A stretch of DNA of 64,000 nt from Salvia splendens (taxonomy: Eukaryota > Streptophyta > Magnoliopsida > Lamiales > Lamiaceae): assembly GCF_004379255.2 (NCBI RefSeq), contig NC_056046.1:11842001-11906000 (forward strand), read 5' to 3'. The first letter of the stretch is position 1; every line of letters starts with the position of its first letter. The notes under the pieces were generated by a model, which did no database searches, had not been told where the DNA came from, and saw nothing but the letters and a program-made list of their open reading frames with translations. Of the stretch, positions 22,268-34,136 are shown in pieces. Position numbers and translations under genes: made by a program.

Positions 22268-22941
22268 CAACCCGACCCGACCCTGTGTTTTCCGGCAATT
22301 TAAAATCCTATGTGGCATGCCTGAATTCCGACGTGTCAGGCATCGGAAAAACTCAAAACGACGTCGTTTCACATGGATAAAACGACGTTTATCCATATGA
22401 AACTATAATTCACCCCCAAATCCAACACTCATCCTTCCTCTCGCGATTCATCCACCCCCAACCATTATTGATTCTCAGAATCAAATCGCGATTCATCCTA
22501 CGAAACTGCTGCAATCCCGATTGTCCGTGAAATCCCGTAACAAGGTAAGACCATAGCTTCATCTTAGGGTTCGATTTATGGGGCAATATTAGGGTTCGTT
22601 CGTTTCGTTGAACATGCGATTGATTTCGTTGGGTTTAGGGGTCGATTTAGGTTTCAATTTTAGGGATTGCTTGTATTACCTATTTTGGACTCAATTTTGA
22701 GTATGCGATTTTGTGGTGCCCGAATTGTGGTCGGTTTGAGCGATTTCGACTGTGCAATTGGCAATGGGTATTTAGGGTTCATGACTGTTGAATTCTCGAA
22801 TGTTGATTGTCTAATTTAGAGTTGTATTGGTTTTAGGGTTCTGCATGATGTTTCATCCACATTCTGCTTGAGGGAGTGTGGACTGGTTTGATTGTCCAAA
22901 TGTTCAAATGAGGTTTGATTGTTCAAATGTTCAAATGCAGG

Positions 22942-23355
22942 ATGTCCACTTCTTCCCAGCACTCGAGCAGAATGTGGCCGAGGTTTGGGGCAGTGGTCTG
23001 TGATCACGGCCTTGAAGCTGATGTGGTGACATCCAATACGGATGCCAATCCCGTACGATGCTTCTATCGTTGCCAAGTCTGGAAGGAGGACGACTGCAAA
23101 TTCTTTCGTTGGATTGATCCATCATTGTCACCGAATCAAGAGTACTTCTTCAAAAAATTGAAGATTGATAGGGACAATGTGCAAAAAGCATTGAGAGATA
23201 GAGTTGCTAAGCAGGATGCACTTGACGAGAGCCTCCGTTCCAAAACCGCTGAAGTTGAAGCACTCCAAGGCGTTGTCGCAGATTTGCATCGTCAAAACCG
23301 GAACCTAAAGGTTGTCATTTGCATTTTATGTATCGTCATTTGGCTATTGTCGTAG
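22942..23355 (+). CDS. GRF-type zinc-finger protein carried by the MULE
   Basis: A 137-residue frame. The start is the ATG just after a possible splice acceptor (AAATGCAG|GATG), so a 5' UTR intron is likely. The N-terminal third is a GRF zinc finger: CDHGLEADVVTSNTDANPVRCFYRC, then DDCKFFRWIDP, with C-H-C-C ligands and the aromatic FFRW. A heptad-like coiled coil follows (DNVQKALRDRV ... SKTAEVEALQGVVADLHRQNRNL), then a C-terminal membrane-like helix (VVICILCIVIWLL). Such proteins occur in many copies in plant genomes and are often called At4g04775-like. Here the gene lies wholly between the TIRs and converges with the transposase, the position mudrB has in maize MuDR. A role in transposition is an inference. 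Confidence 0.8.
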   Translation: MSTSSQHSSRMWPRFGAVVCDHGLEADVVTSNTDANPVRCFYRCQVWKEDDCKFFRWIDPSLSPNQEYFFKKLKIDRDNVQKALRDRVAKQDALDESLRSKTAEVEALQGVVADLHRQNRNLKVVICILCIVIWLLS

Positions 23356-23747
23356 CTTAACTAATAGAACTCCAATGTAATAGTATATGCAAGTTGAACT
23401 CAAGTGTAATACACTACGGAATCAGGAATATTGTAGTGGTTTTTCCCCTATGAATGCATTGAGTTATTTTGCGCAGTGAGTATTTTGCTCAAACTGTTCT
23501 ACTACTACTACTACAACTAATATGCTATTTTCTGTAATAAATGACAAATGTGATGCTATAGGCATTAGAAACTTGTAATGGATGGAACACATGGCAAAAG
23601 CATAATATTATCCTGCCTCAAAATAACACACACGGTGTACACATAATAGTTTGGTGTCCAAAAAGCCCATAGTATTCATCCAAATACAACTACTGTTTCA
23701 GGCGACATACATTACTTTCTTCCAAATTCAACTACTAAAACCATCGG

Positions 23748-26700
23748 TCAACCATTGTTGGTGTTGCTTTGTTGCGTGGGGATTGAGCCATCCACAACTC
23801 CACGGCGTCCTCCACGACCTCCCCTTCTTCCAGCCCTTCCTCTTATTGCGATGGTACCACCTTCTGCATTGGACGGTGTCTTCCGAGGCCTTCCCATTTT
23901 GGCCTATAGGGTATGTAATTTGCAATGTTAGTAAAAATTGGAACAGAATAAAAACTGTGAGCGTACATTGATTACAACTATTGTGTATTACCTTTGGCTT
24001 TGGCAGAACCTCAACTGACTCGTTTTTGCAAGTCCTGGAGTTTTGGCCTTCTTGTAAACACTTCTGGCATGTCATCACACAAATTTTCCTCATTCTATTG
24101 GGTCTGCCCGGATCCTTCTTGAATGGGTCCCTCCTTCGCACCTTCTTGGGCCTACCGGGCATCTTCTTCACAGGTGGAGGTACAACCGGGTACCCCTCAG
24201 CTTGAGGCCAGAGCTTCTCCCCATTTAATGCTGGCAATCCATATCCATAGGCAGATGTGTACTTGCTCAAGGAGTAGTATTCGTGGACATAATCATCTAC
24301 AGTCTGCTTGAGGAAGTGTATAGCAGCGCATGCATGGATACAAGGGATGCCAGTCAAATCCCATTTCTTACACCCACACTTCCTTAATGAAGGAGTCACC
24401 ACAAACCTATCTTCAAAGTGACTAACTTCAAAGTTACCACCAACTGCAGGAATGGTAGTACAGTTTCTACTCTCATAGACCATAGCTTCAATTTTCTTCC
24501 TCACCTTTGGACACACATTTGAATTTACCCCAGCACTCTCTATGTCTACACTTTTTCTGTAAAGTCTCCCCATCAGCTTGGTTCTCATTTCATCTAGCAT
24601 GTCTAACACATGTTTACTCCTAGCATCCAGAATATAGGCATTGAAACACTTACACACATTGTTCAGAATGACATCAGAGCAGTTGGAAGGTGTTAGAAAA
24701 GCCTTACAGAATTTGCTTGGGTTTTTGTCCATTAAGTCTGCATATGCCTGTCCATCTTCCTTCTCGAGTTCTCTGCAAGCAATCTCATACTCTTCCATGT
24801 AAGTGCTTCTAACAAGTTTCCAGAAGTGCTGTTTCAAAAGTGGACCTTTGTGAGTTTTTTTCCAATTTGCATAGATATGCCTTGCACAGTTTTTATGCTC
24901 AGCCGATGGAAGTAGTCTCTGTACTGCATTTTCCAGGCCCTATCAAGCAACATTGTCAGTGACAACATAACAAAGCACAAAATTGACTGCATAACAGATA
25001 AGTGAGTATAGTGAATACCTTTTGCTGATCACTGATAAGTGTAATGCCTACTCCTTCACCCAATGTCAAATCCTCACTCAGAATTTTAATAAACCAAGTC
25101 CAGCATACTTCATTTTCAGCCTCAACTACAGCCCAAGCAATGGGGTACATTTGATTGTTTCCATCAGTCCCTACGGCGGTGAGCAATATCCCACCAAGAT
25201 ATGTCTTGAGGAATGCCCCCATCTAGCCCAATTACAGGTCTACATCTCTCCTTGAATCCCTTTCGCATGCCACTAAAACCAATGTACAAAGCCTTGAAAA
25301 CAGCACCTACATCGACATGTAGTTCGAACCTCACTTCTCTGTCAGCTTTACTCAACTCCAGAACATAGCTCCTCATCTTTGCATAATGAGCTTCCACCGT
25401 TCCCCTCAGCATGTCAATTGCTTTTCTCTTGGAGTGGTATAACCTCCATTTGGTTGCATCAAAGGCAAACCGTTGCATCAAGTCCTTCCCCAACTCCTTA
25501 TAGCTGAACTCTGGCCGGATTCTAAACACATGCAAGTATTTTCTTGCAATCCAGTTTGAGGTCACAATCTTGTTTCTCATAGCCCTAGGACATGTGTGCT
25601 CTGGTTCAAGTTTCTTAATTACTACAGAACCATTCATCTTCACTAGGCTCCCAGAACATAACCACTTACAAGGACTCTTGCAAGCTGCCTCAAATGCCTT
25701 CGTACTTGCTCTTTTGAAGTGAATCTCCCACCCATTCTCTACTGCATTGTCTGTTAGAGCATCCCTTGCTTGAAAACCATCAATAAAGCCCATTCCAAGG
25801 CACAATGTCAAATTTTTATGATCACACCGTGGATCATACATCACTTTACCATGCCTTTCCAGCCTTCTTCTCCCTTCATCTTGAGAATCAGTTGAACTGG
25901 AGTATATGTCACCTTCTTCAGAATTGTCGTCCTCAGACACATAGGCACTTTTTTGCCCTCCACTGACTAGGCCATAGAAGATTTCATCAGTAACCACAAA
26001 CTCTGTTTCTTTCTTTTCTTTTGTCTTCTTCCTCCCCTGTGTGTATTCCTCATCCTCAGACACTAACTCCTCAGCCTCCATGTCATCATCAGTCTCCTCT
26101 TCATCAGAGGATGGTATATAACTCTCATCCTCCTCACTATCATATCCCACCCCCACTGCCATACTGTTATCAGCCTTATCCCCTACACTCTCATAAATTC
26201 TGTCTCTCATTCCCACAGCTTCATTTACAACACCCAAATCCTCAGCATCATTGTCCTTACCTCCCACATCATCCCCCAAGACATCAGCATCAGAGTTCCT
26301 ATATGCCTCATCCTCAACAACACTCTTACCCTTGTCTTTAGCTATATGATCCATCTTACCCACATCCTCACCCACACTCTTTCCAACTTCATTAGCATCA
26401 CAATTCCTATCTCCCACCCTCTCACCCATAGTTTCAACCACTGACCTCATACTAGACTGGAACAATCTCTTCTTAATACTACTTTCAACACTCTTCTCCA
26501 CAACATCTTTGGTAGAAACTGACTTCAACTTGCCACCCGTTGAAGTTGTCTCCTTTATACCCCTTCTGGTAGTCATACTCTTATTCATAGACTCAACATT
26601 ACTCATTTCTACTGACTCCGACTCAACCACTCGACTCCTTACAGCTTCATCTTCAACAATGTGCTCTAGGCCACCCTTCTTCCCACCCACAATATACACA

Positions 26701-27026
26701 TCACATATTTGATGCTTCACTGTGGTCAGGAACTTCAACATTAACATCACCTCTGCATCACCTGTGATGTTAATAAACTCCATTCCCCATTTTCTCTTGA
26801 AGCATAGCCTATCCCAGCTATCAAACCCTAGCTTATTCAGTTCATCGACTAGGTCGAAGTAACCAAATCTATCTGGTTCAAAACCACTACCTTCCCACAT
26901 TTCCCCACCTACGTATTTCTCACAAATCCTCCCATCAGGAATGAAATGCCCACCATGGTAAATCCGAAGCAGGAAAGGTTTGTTCGGATTCGGCTTGTCT
27001 GGCCAGAAACCCGGCCACATCTTCAT
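23748..27026 (-). pseudogene. mudrA-type MULE transposase, broken by one extra base
   Basis: Start at the ATG of MKMWPGFWPDKPNPNKP (27026). An N-terminal PB1-like domain is followed by a long acidic linker (DSEEDESYIPSSDEEETDDD), a zinc-finger/MuDR DNA-binding part (CKWLCSGS ... HTCPRAMRNKI) and the DDE domain (PVIGLDG; LISDQQKGLENAVQ). Then come the SWIM finger (CGCKKWDLTGIPCIHA), a CxxC...C knuckle (CQKCLQEGQNSRTC) and an Arg/Gly tail. Introns are 24940-25018 and 23904-23991. The frame shifts inside a run of five C on the plus strand (25216-25220, five G in the gene), where four would join LDG to FLKTYLGG. No other lesion was seen, so inactivation is very recent or the extra base is a sequencing error. 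Confidence 0.85.
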
Positions 27027-27394
27027 GTTGACGAAGCCTGAAGCGCAGCTCGTCGCTGTCTGTCGCTGTTGCAGGTAAGCCAATAGACTCGTCGTCGTCG
27101 ATTAGGCCGTCGTCGCTCGCTCTTTCGTCGTCGTCGTCGATTATGCCGCCGTCGTCGTTGCAGCTTGTCGATTAGGTTAGGTTACGCGATTTGTGGATTG
27201 ATTTGGGGACGAATTTGTGGGGTGATTTGGGGGTGGGGTGATTTGGGGGACGAATTTGAGGGGGGTTTTTTATTTTTGTATTTTTTTTATTTAATTACAC
27301 AGTCAACAATTATTGGCCATGTCAGGCGCCACGAGGCGCCACGTCAATTAAATTTGACACGTCAGCTCGCTCTTTCGCCGGAATTACCGTCGTG

Positions 27395-27502
27395 AGAAAT
27401 ACCAGACAAAATGCAAAGTTCGTGACTTTATACGCCAACTTTAAAGCTCGTGGGAAAAACCGGAATTCGGGCAAAGTTCATGACTTTTAAGGCAGTTATC
27501 CC
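27395..27502 (-). repeat. Right terminal inverted repeat of the MULE
   Basis: Inverted partner of 22160-22267. It ends GGCAGTTATCCC immediately before the TAAATAATT duplication. Confidence 0.92.
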
Positions 27503-27511
27503 TAAATAATT

Positions 27512-29562
27512 ATACTAACCTCTTCACCCTCCCTTGCCTCCTAATCCACAAATTGAGAATTAGTACCATTTTCCACATTAATAACCACTTATATTAGATT
27601 ACCTTTTTCGCAAGAATTTTTTATATCAGTTGACTTTAAAACATTAATTAACCTCTTCACGTAACAAAAACTATTAATGTTAACATGACTTTTTTTTTGT
27701 TTTTTTCTAAATTAATTTCGGTCTTCCTCCTCACTATACAATCGAAATTTAAAACACAAACAAAAAAGTACATTCGGTTTTTATGGAAGAGAAGTTATCA
27801 TTAAAAATTCAACTAAATTCATTAAATATAAAACAAATATTAATATCAACAACCTCATTAAATGTACACACAAAGGTAATAAAAATTTTCCCAAAATTGT
27901 ACTGTATCAAAATTTTCTTAGAAAAATTACACCAAAAAGAACATCTCAAACTTTGATGATATTTTTTTAAAAGATCAAAATCATAAAGAGAACATCTTAA
28001 AATTTGACATAAAGACCTAATATTCATTCTTTTTGTCAAATATGGAGTCTCAAAAACTCAACAAAACACTGGATATCTCTATCTCATAGTCTGATAGTCA
28101 TATATATGTATTAGCGAGTCCAATTTTGTATTGTTGCTATAATGAAAAAACAAAGTTGATATTCTCCTTTGCCGTTGTATGCAAAGTTCCGGCAGACGAC
28201 CAGGCCGGCCGAAATCAGAAATATTTGAGACTCATCTATGCTCGGAATATTCTTTTTGAGTTAGGCCCGATCGGGCCGGCTAGTTTTGACTATGGCCACT
28301 GGTCTCCAAAATCATTTGAAATGTGTAATAATGGTTCATCTATCATCCTTTATAGGCTAAGGTGGAGGTTTGATTATTAGTATTCTTTAAGCAAGCTGGT
28401 TTTAATATAGTAATGTTGACTGCCATAATAGTTCTGTGAATCATTAGATTAGATAATTACACCCTCATACGAGACTAATTAACTGAGCTATTCACATAAT
28501 CAGATAGTAACAAATTAAATTCATAACATAATCAATTATTTTTTTCTCACTATAGTTTTACAAAGTTAATCAATGGAAATAAAGGACAAGATTGACAAAA
28601 GATATAATAAAATATCACAATAAAAAACTCTGGAAATTCGTTCTTTTTTTAACATCATCAATAATTGACTAATCACATGAAAATAAGATTATGCGAGCGG
28701 CGTCCCAAATGGAAGAGGTATTTAAAACAACACCTTGACCAATCATTAAGCTCTACTAGAAGTGATTGACATTGGAAAAAACTAATAATATTATTTTCAG
28801 AGGACCATAATTATAAAAAATTAAAATAGACTAGTATATTCTTATTGAGACGTTAGTGATTTCACTTTGGTATAATGCCCCCTCCATTTTCAATATTAGT
28901 GCTCTCCCAATTCAAGTTCAACAATTTGAATATTTGATGGTGAATGTAGCAATACTATAGTGGAAAGCTATGTTTATCTTTGAATTTTGTCAGTTACCAT
29001 ACACGTCATGGTGTTTGAATAATATGAATACCCCTGAAAAAAGGATAAAATAAATAAAAATTGTATTATAAGACCTGATATTTTAAATACTCTCTAGAAA
29101 TAAAACTACTAAGAAATATTTCGCCCGTTACCATTAAAAAATGAAAAAGAAAAGCAGCAGTTCACACACGAAAACTCAAATATAGCTGGACTTTGAATAC
29201 ATTTTACATTTGACAACTAAATCACCATATTGATAAGGCTTTTCAAATCATTTCAAAATATGCAGTTTTGAGTTTCGAAAATGGTAAATCAATGACGGAA
29301 CTATATTCCAGAAAAACTTAAATAACAGAAAAAAGTGGGAGCTAACATTAGAGATGTCAGTGGTTGATCACTACTTTTGCAAGATCTGGACTTCACTGTC
29401 AATTTATTTTCTGTAGCATTCCATCTTCCTCAAATCATAAGCCCCAGGATTTTTTTAAATTTCAAGCTACAAAACCTGCAAGCATCTTTTCTTCAACCTG
29501 CAGGGGAATACTTTTTGCACTTACGGGAGAATCGATGCATTAATAGCAAAGCTAGGAGCAGA
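27512..29562. other. AT-rich intergenic DNA
   Basis: Strongly AT-rich and without a recognisable gene. An open frame at 28126-28380 has no familiar motif and is probably chance. The last ~100 bases before 29563 are probably 3' UTR of the SANT/DUF3755 gene. Confidence 0.5.
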
Positions 29563-32500
29563 TCAGCATCCAGGCTCCTGCTTCACGGGTGCCATACTTG
29601 ATGAGCTGAACATGATCATCGGCTGAAAATGGAACAGAATTGAGTGGGGACATGTCTAATATAGATTTGTGTACTTATCAATAAGCAACAAGGTTAGCTT
29701 GGTCAATGGTCACAGAACCACAGTATTACCCAAACATTTTCCAACGAAGTGGGTTTTTATCTTCTTCTTTGTGCTATAAAAATCCTCTTCTCCTACACTT
29801 GTTAATAAAAGTAATAAATTTTGTTAACCAATTTTTTACAGAAAAGTCCTCTTCTCTTAAATTCTGTGCTTATAAAATCTTTCACGAAAAAGTCATTGTT
29901 CAAACCTTTAAATGGATGTTTAATACTATGACAAAAGTGGTAACAGGATTTGTTTCATCAAAGTATCTTACTGTTAATTGGGAATCAACAGGATAAGTAA
30001 TCATGAAATAGAACTAACATATTTTACGCAACTTGGCATTTCATGAAAAATGACTTTAGTTTTACAATGGCTGTATGAAGAATGGAACGGGACATACCTG
30101 AGATGAGGGCAGAAAAATGCTACTTGTGAGTTCCTCGTTTAAGAGCACTGGAAGAGGTGGCATTTGACTCATAATTCCAGGCATTTTTGTCATGCTGCAG
30201 ACACAAAAAGTATTGGCTAAATAAGACAATGGAACACCAAATCATATGCTCCTGATACAAATAATTACCTGTCCAAAACTGTGATTATGTTATTCCTCAC
30301 ATGGAAAAAGAGATCAATGTTTTGCTGCAGCTGCAACAAAAGTTTTCGCATCATCAGTACTTCCCCACAACAAATACTATGTTCAGTTTACGTAATACTA
30401 TATTCTACTCGTGAGTACAATACATTTTGCAAAAACAATCCCATTACAGTCCAATGAAAGACTTCCAACCAGAAACTAATAGAACCAAGTCACATGTATT
30501 GGGTGAACAAAAGGGTTCAGGTATCACCTTTTGAGTAGAAAGATTTACAGAAATTTGTTCAAAAGACCGACTGTTTTCTTCTAGAAGATGTCTGGCCGTG
30601 CCACTCAGTACTGAAACACAAATAAAAATCGTTTCTGATTAGTGCATTAACTTAAAATTGATAAAAGACCATTTGAAAGTTGACACCCATAGTCATGAGT
30701 GAGTCCAGAAGGAATTTGGGAAACAATGACTATGTTTGACCAAAGAAACATGAAATGCATGAAACAATTTTTCAGGACTCTCAGACAATAATCTAACTAA
30801 GCAGATAGGTAACAAATGGCATTGATAAGCTCATATCTTGATGGGACCTATCTGACTCGATGTGTTTTATAGGGGAGTTCCAACTTTCAGCCTTCTAGAA
30901 TTAGCCAAGTTATATGTCACTGAAAGTGGAAACAGGTTAACAGACTCAAGATATTGTAAACATTGGAACAATGAAATTTCAGGGATATGTACAATGATTG
31001 CCTCTATTAAATGTTGCAAGTCACATTGAGCAACATGATACTGATGCTATGCAGACTAACTTCGAAGACAACTCCATTAAGACTAACCAACCCCCACAGT
31101 CCAGCATTCAGTTTAAACTGATGTACGCAGAACCAAGCAAAAAAGTTAATTAAAGTCGGATTATTCAGCCAAAGTTTCTAAATTCACTCAACAGAGACAT
31201 AACATAGGTGTAAGCACTATCAAGTAAAAAAGTTAACAATAAATAAACAAGGCATCATCACCAACATCTTAGTGCACATGTTAGCATCAGTTAATATGAT
31301 AAAAGAGAAAAGTTCAACAATCATTTGCCAAAGTATAAATGTAGGAAGAGACTGAGAAGACCATCTTCAGCCTGAAAACATAATATCTAGTCGACGTAAT
31401 TAGTTTGGGGAAAAACAGGTTTTTTTAATGTAAACAGCAAAATAATTAAACCTCCTGAGATCATGTAACCACACTGCTGGTTTGTGGTTGATGTATATGG
31501 AGCAACATTCACTGAAGAAGCTGAGGACATGTTAGTCTTCAAAGCTGGTTCCAACATTTTTTCCTGAGAAAGGGATGACTATCAGAACACCACCTTTAAG
31601 TTCTGGTTTATGTACTAGGTATTACAAGAAAGATACAGCTCATACACTTATTAATGCAACATCATCGACTTTGTTTAGCACTTTCTACAAATCATATGAA
31701 GAAACATTACCAGGGAAAAAAGCATATCCAAAATCAAATCAATCAGTTGATGACAACACTGACCACAAAACATTCTACTCAGACTGTCTGAGACCAATAC
31801 CTAGGTTTATCAGAGAAAACAAAGCATGAGGCTTCCTAGGAACATATTTGGGTGAGCGTGGCACAAGGCATCAGTTATTTAGTTGATTTCCAGATTATTA
31901 ACTAATATTCTATTACTCATTTAGCCTATTAACTAAGGACCACCTTGGCATCCGTGCAAACAACAACAGAGGGACAGCTACTGCAACTCTTAGCCCACCC
32001 ACATAGCCAAGTTATCCTAGGTCGGACAGACTTCTGCTTGGGTCCTCAACGGTGAGGCTTTTGTTAGCAGTGCAATAAGTTGCTACTTAACTTTATTAAT
32101 TGCTAGTTATTAATTATTTTATTTTATAAAGTGTTATATACTATTAATAATGAATTTAGTTATTTTAGATAGTTTGTGTATGGCTCTAATCCATGGGACA
32201 AAGTAGTAGAAGTAGAACTGTATAAGTACTCAATTGTTTAGACTAGGCTTACTTATCTTATGATCATCATCGGAAAAAGAACAGCCACATTTTGGCAGTT
32301 TTTTCGTCTATTAACCTCTACTATTTGAGTTGTTTATTCAGCATTCAGCAACATCCAAGTAAGGAAAGGTCCATCAGTTTAGAGGAATGACAAGGCCAAA
32401 ATCTGAGCAACACATAAGAAACCCAATAAAACCATTGCTCAGCTTTGGACTTCATTGCACCTTATGAGCAAAATTTCTAGTTTGCAGTTGAAGAGCACAA

Positions 32501-34136
32501 ATATAGTCACACACGTTGCTTTTGACTGACAGCAAGTTGGATTTCAATTTTTGAAATTACAGTATAACAATGCCTGGGTCGAGAAATTAATATCAGTTAT
32601 GTATACCATATCGAAAAAACGACATTTTTTTACCTTCAGATCCCTAATTTTCTTCCCCAAGCATGGATGCTCCTGTTTCCTCCGCTTTCTCTGACAAACA
32701 ACACAACACCATGAAAAGAAGTGACATTATTCTTAGTGGTGCAGCTAGAAGGTAAAAGAGCATATCAAGTAACACATCAATAAAAATATTACTCGGAAGT
32801 AAGAGAATTCATATAAAAGTTACCATCATCCATCTGCATCGCAGAGCAACATCTCTGACCGTCTTGTCACGAAGTGAGGCAGCAATCTTAACATACTTTG
32901 TGATATTGTGTTCACTAGCATATCTACATATTATGGAATCACCCAAATGAAGTGGCCATGTAAGACAAAAAAACTCATACTCCATTTTACACCGAAATTA
33001 TTTCAAATTAACTCTGTATCCAGTAAATAAGCATTTGTGGCAAGATGACGCCTGGAGTGGGTGGGGACATTTGGGGTACGAGCTTTACTTTCTGCATTGC
33101 AAATTAATAAACTCAAAAGATCCCAGACAATGTTAAACTTTTAGATTCACAATAAACAATGTGATTGGCCATAATAAACAATCTTTTGGAGAAAAGTTGA
33201 GGTGTTTATGTTATGGAAGTTTGTAGATGACAACCTACAGGGACAATCACCTCATGCAGAGCAGGGAAGGAGAAAAATAAATTAAGCTGACCTAGCCCCT
33301 AGTTGGCACCTTCCTAATACCAATATATTTAAGGACATCTCATTCAACAAGAATTCCAACCAAAAAAAAAGATGAATGTAGATTGTAGAACTTGCTTATA
33401 ACGGTATAACCACATTATCTTATCATTCATCAAATAACATTTTGGGCCTTGAGCACCGTGTCCCTGACTAGTTCAAACTATGATAGATCCCCTTCGCAGG
33501 ACCTAAATCCTTGTTCAAATGCGATGCTGAAATCCACTCCTAACAAAAACCCTAGTTTAAGTTATTGTCTTCCAACCCTATAGCAGTATCCATCATCCGC
33601 AATCCTCTATGCTTTTATTAGCTTCATCCACTATCTCTGTTTAGGTTTATGTACTAATCATGTATTTTTCCATAAAGACAAGCAGAAGACAAACTATACG
33701 ACGGACCATACTCTACAATCTTGCACCTCAGGAAGCAATTACAGCAGTGCTACACATTACAGAAAATATCCTAATATTAGCTGATTTTTTACCCCAATAG
33801 CAAGTAAAGTACCTACTTGGCAAGTCCCTCCTCTAACTTGAATTGTTCATCAACCGACCACTCCACTGCGAAACCCCCGTCGTGCTTCAACCCGGGAAAC
33901 GAATCCAGCACATGCGTCAACGAAGAATCAAGAGAATTCTGCGCACCAAAGAGCATTCTACCGCTAGGGTACTCATTTCCGCCCAAATTCATGCTTCCTC
34001 CGCCGTAATTGTAGTTTGCAGCGGCGCCGCCTGAACCGCCGCCGCTGCTGCTGCTCGTCGCTCCACCGGGTGCGAACAATCCGCCGTGCTGGGGATGGTG
34101 GTTGGGGTGAAAGCCAGCGCTCGACTCGCTTGTCAT
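29563..34136 (-). CDS. SANT/Myb-like protein with C-terminal DUF3755
   Basis: Eight exons on the minus strand: 33817-34136, 32824-32923, 32634-32690, 31452-31563, 30528-30610, 30269-30330, 30098-30194 and 29563-29622. They join in frame to 296 residues. The N terminus is Gly/Ser/Asn-rich (SSSSGGGSGGAAANYNYGGG). A single SANT/Myb-like domain follows (VEWSVDEQFKLEEGLAK|YASEHNITKYVKIAASL|RDKTVRDVALRCRWM, ~96-140), with a basic KRRKQEH stretch. The C-terminal third matches DUF3755 (QNIDLFFHVRNNIITVLD and MPGIMSQMPPLPVLLNEEL). The last exon ends SSSMAPVKQEPGC. Homologues (At3g07565, At1g68160 type) are single-domain nuclear proteins of unknown function, and the SANT domain suggests chromatin or transcription work. 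Exon phases are all consistent, so the model is firm. Confidence 0.88.

Larger units (their letters stand above)
22160..27502 (-). mobile_element. Mutator-like element (MULE) with ~108-bp TIRs
   Basis: The left end starts GGGATAACTGTCTTAAAAG and the right end, reverse-complemented, starts GGGATAACTGCCTTAAAAG. The match continues for about 108 bases with only a few mismatches. The 9-base word TAAATAATT flanks both sides exactly (22151-22159 and 27503-27511), the diagnostic MULE target duplication. The 5343-base element holds a minus-strand mudrA-type transposase (23748-27026) and a plus-strand GRF zinc-finger gene (22942-23355), tail to tail. Near-identical TIRs and a perfect duplication imply a recent insertion between PSKR1 and the SANT gene. 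Confidence 0.95.

Noticed and set aside
28126..28380. 84-residue plus-strand frame in intergenic DNA
   Set aside because: No motif, no promoter, no splice partner; likely chance.
29706..29996. Plus-strand frame within the SANT gene
   Set aside because: It lies in the last intron of the minus-strand gene and shows no family resemblance.
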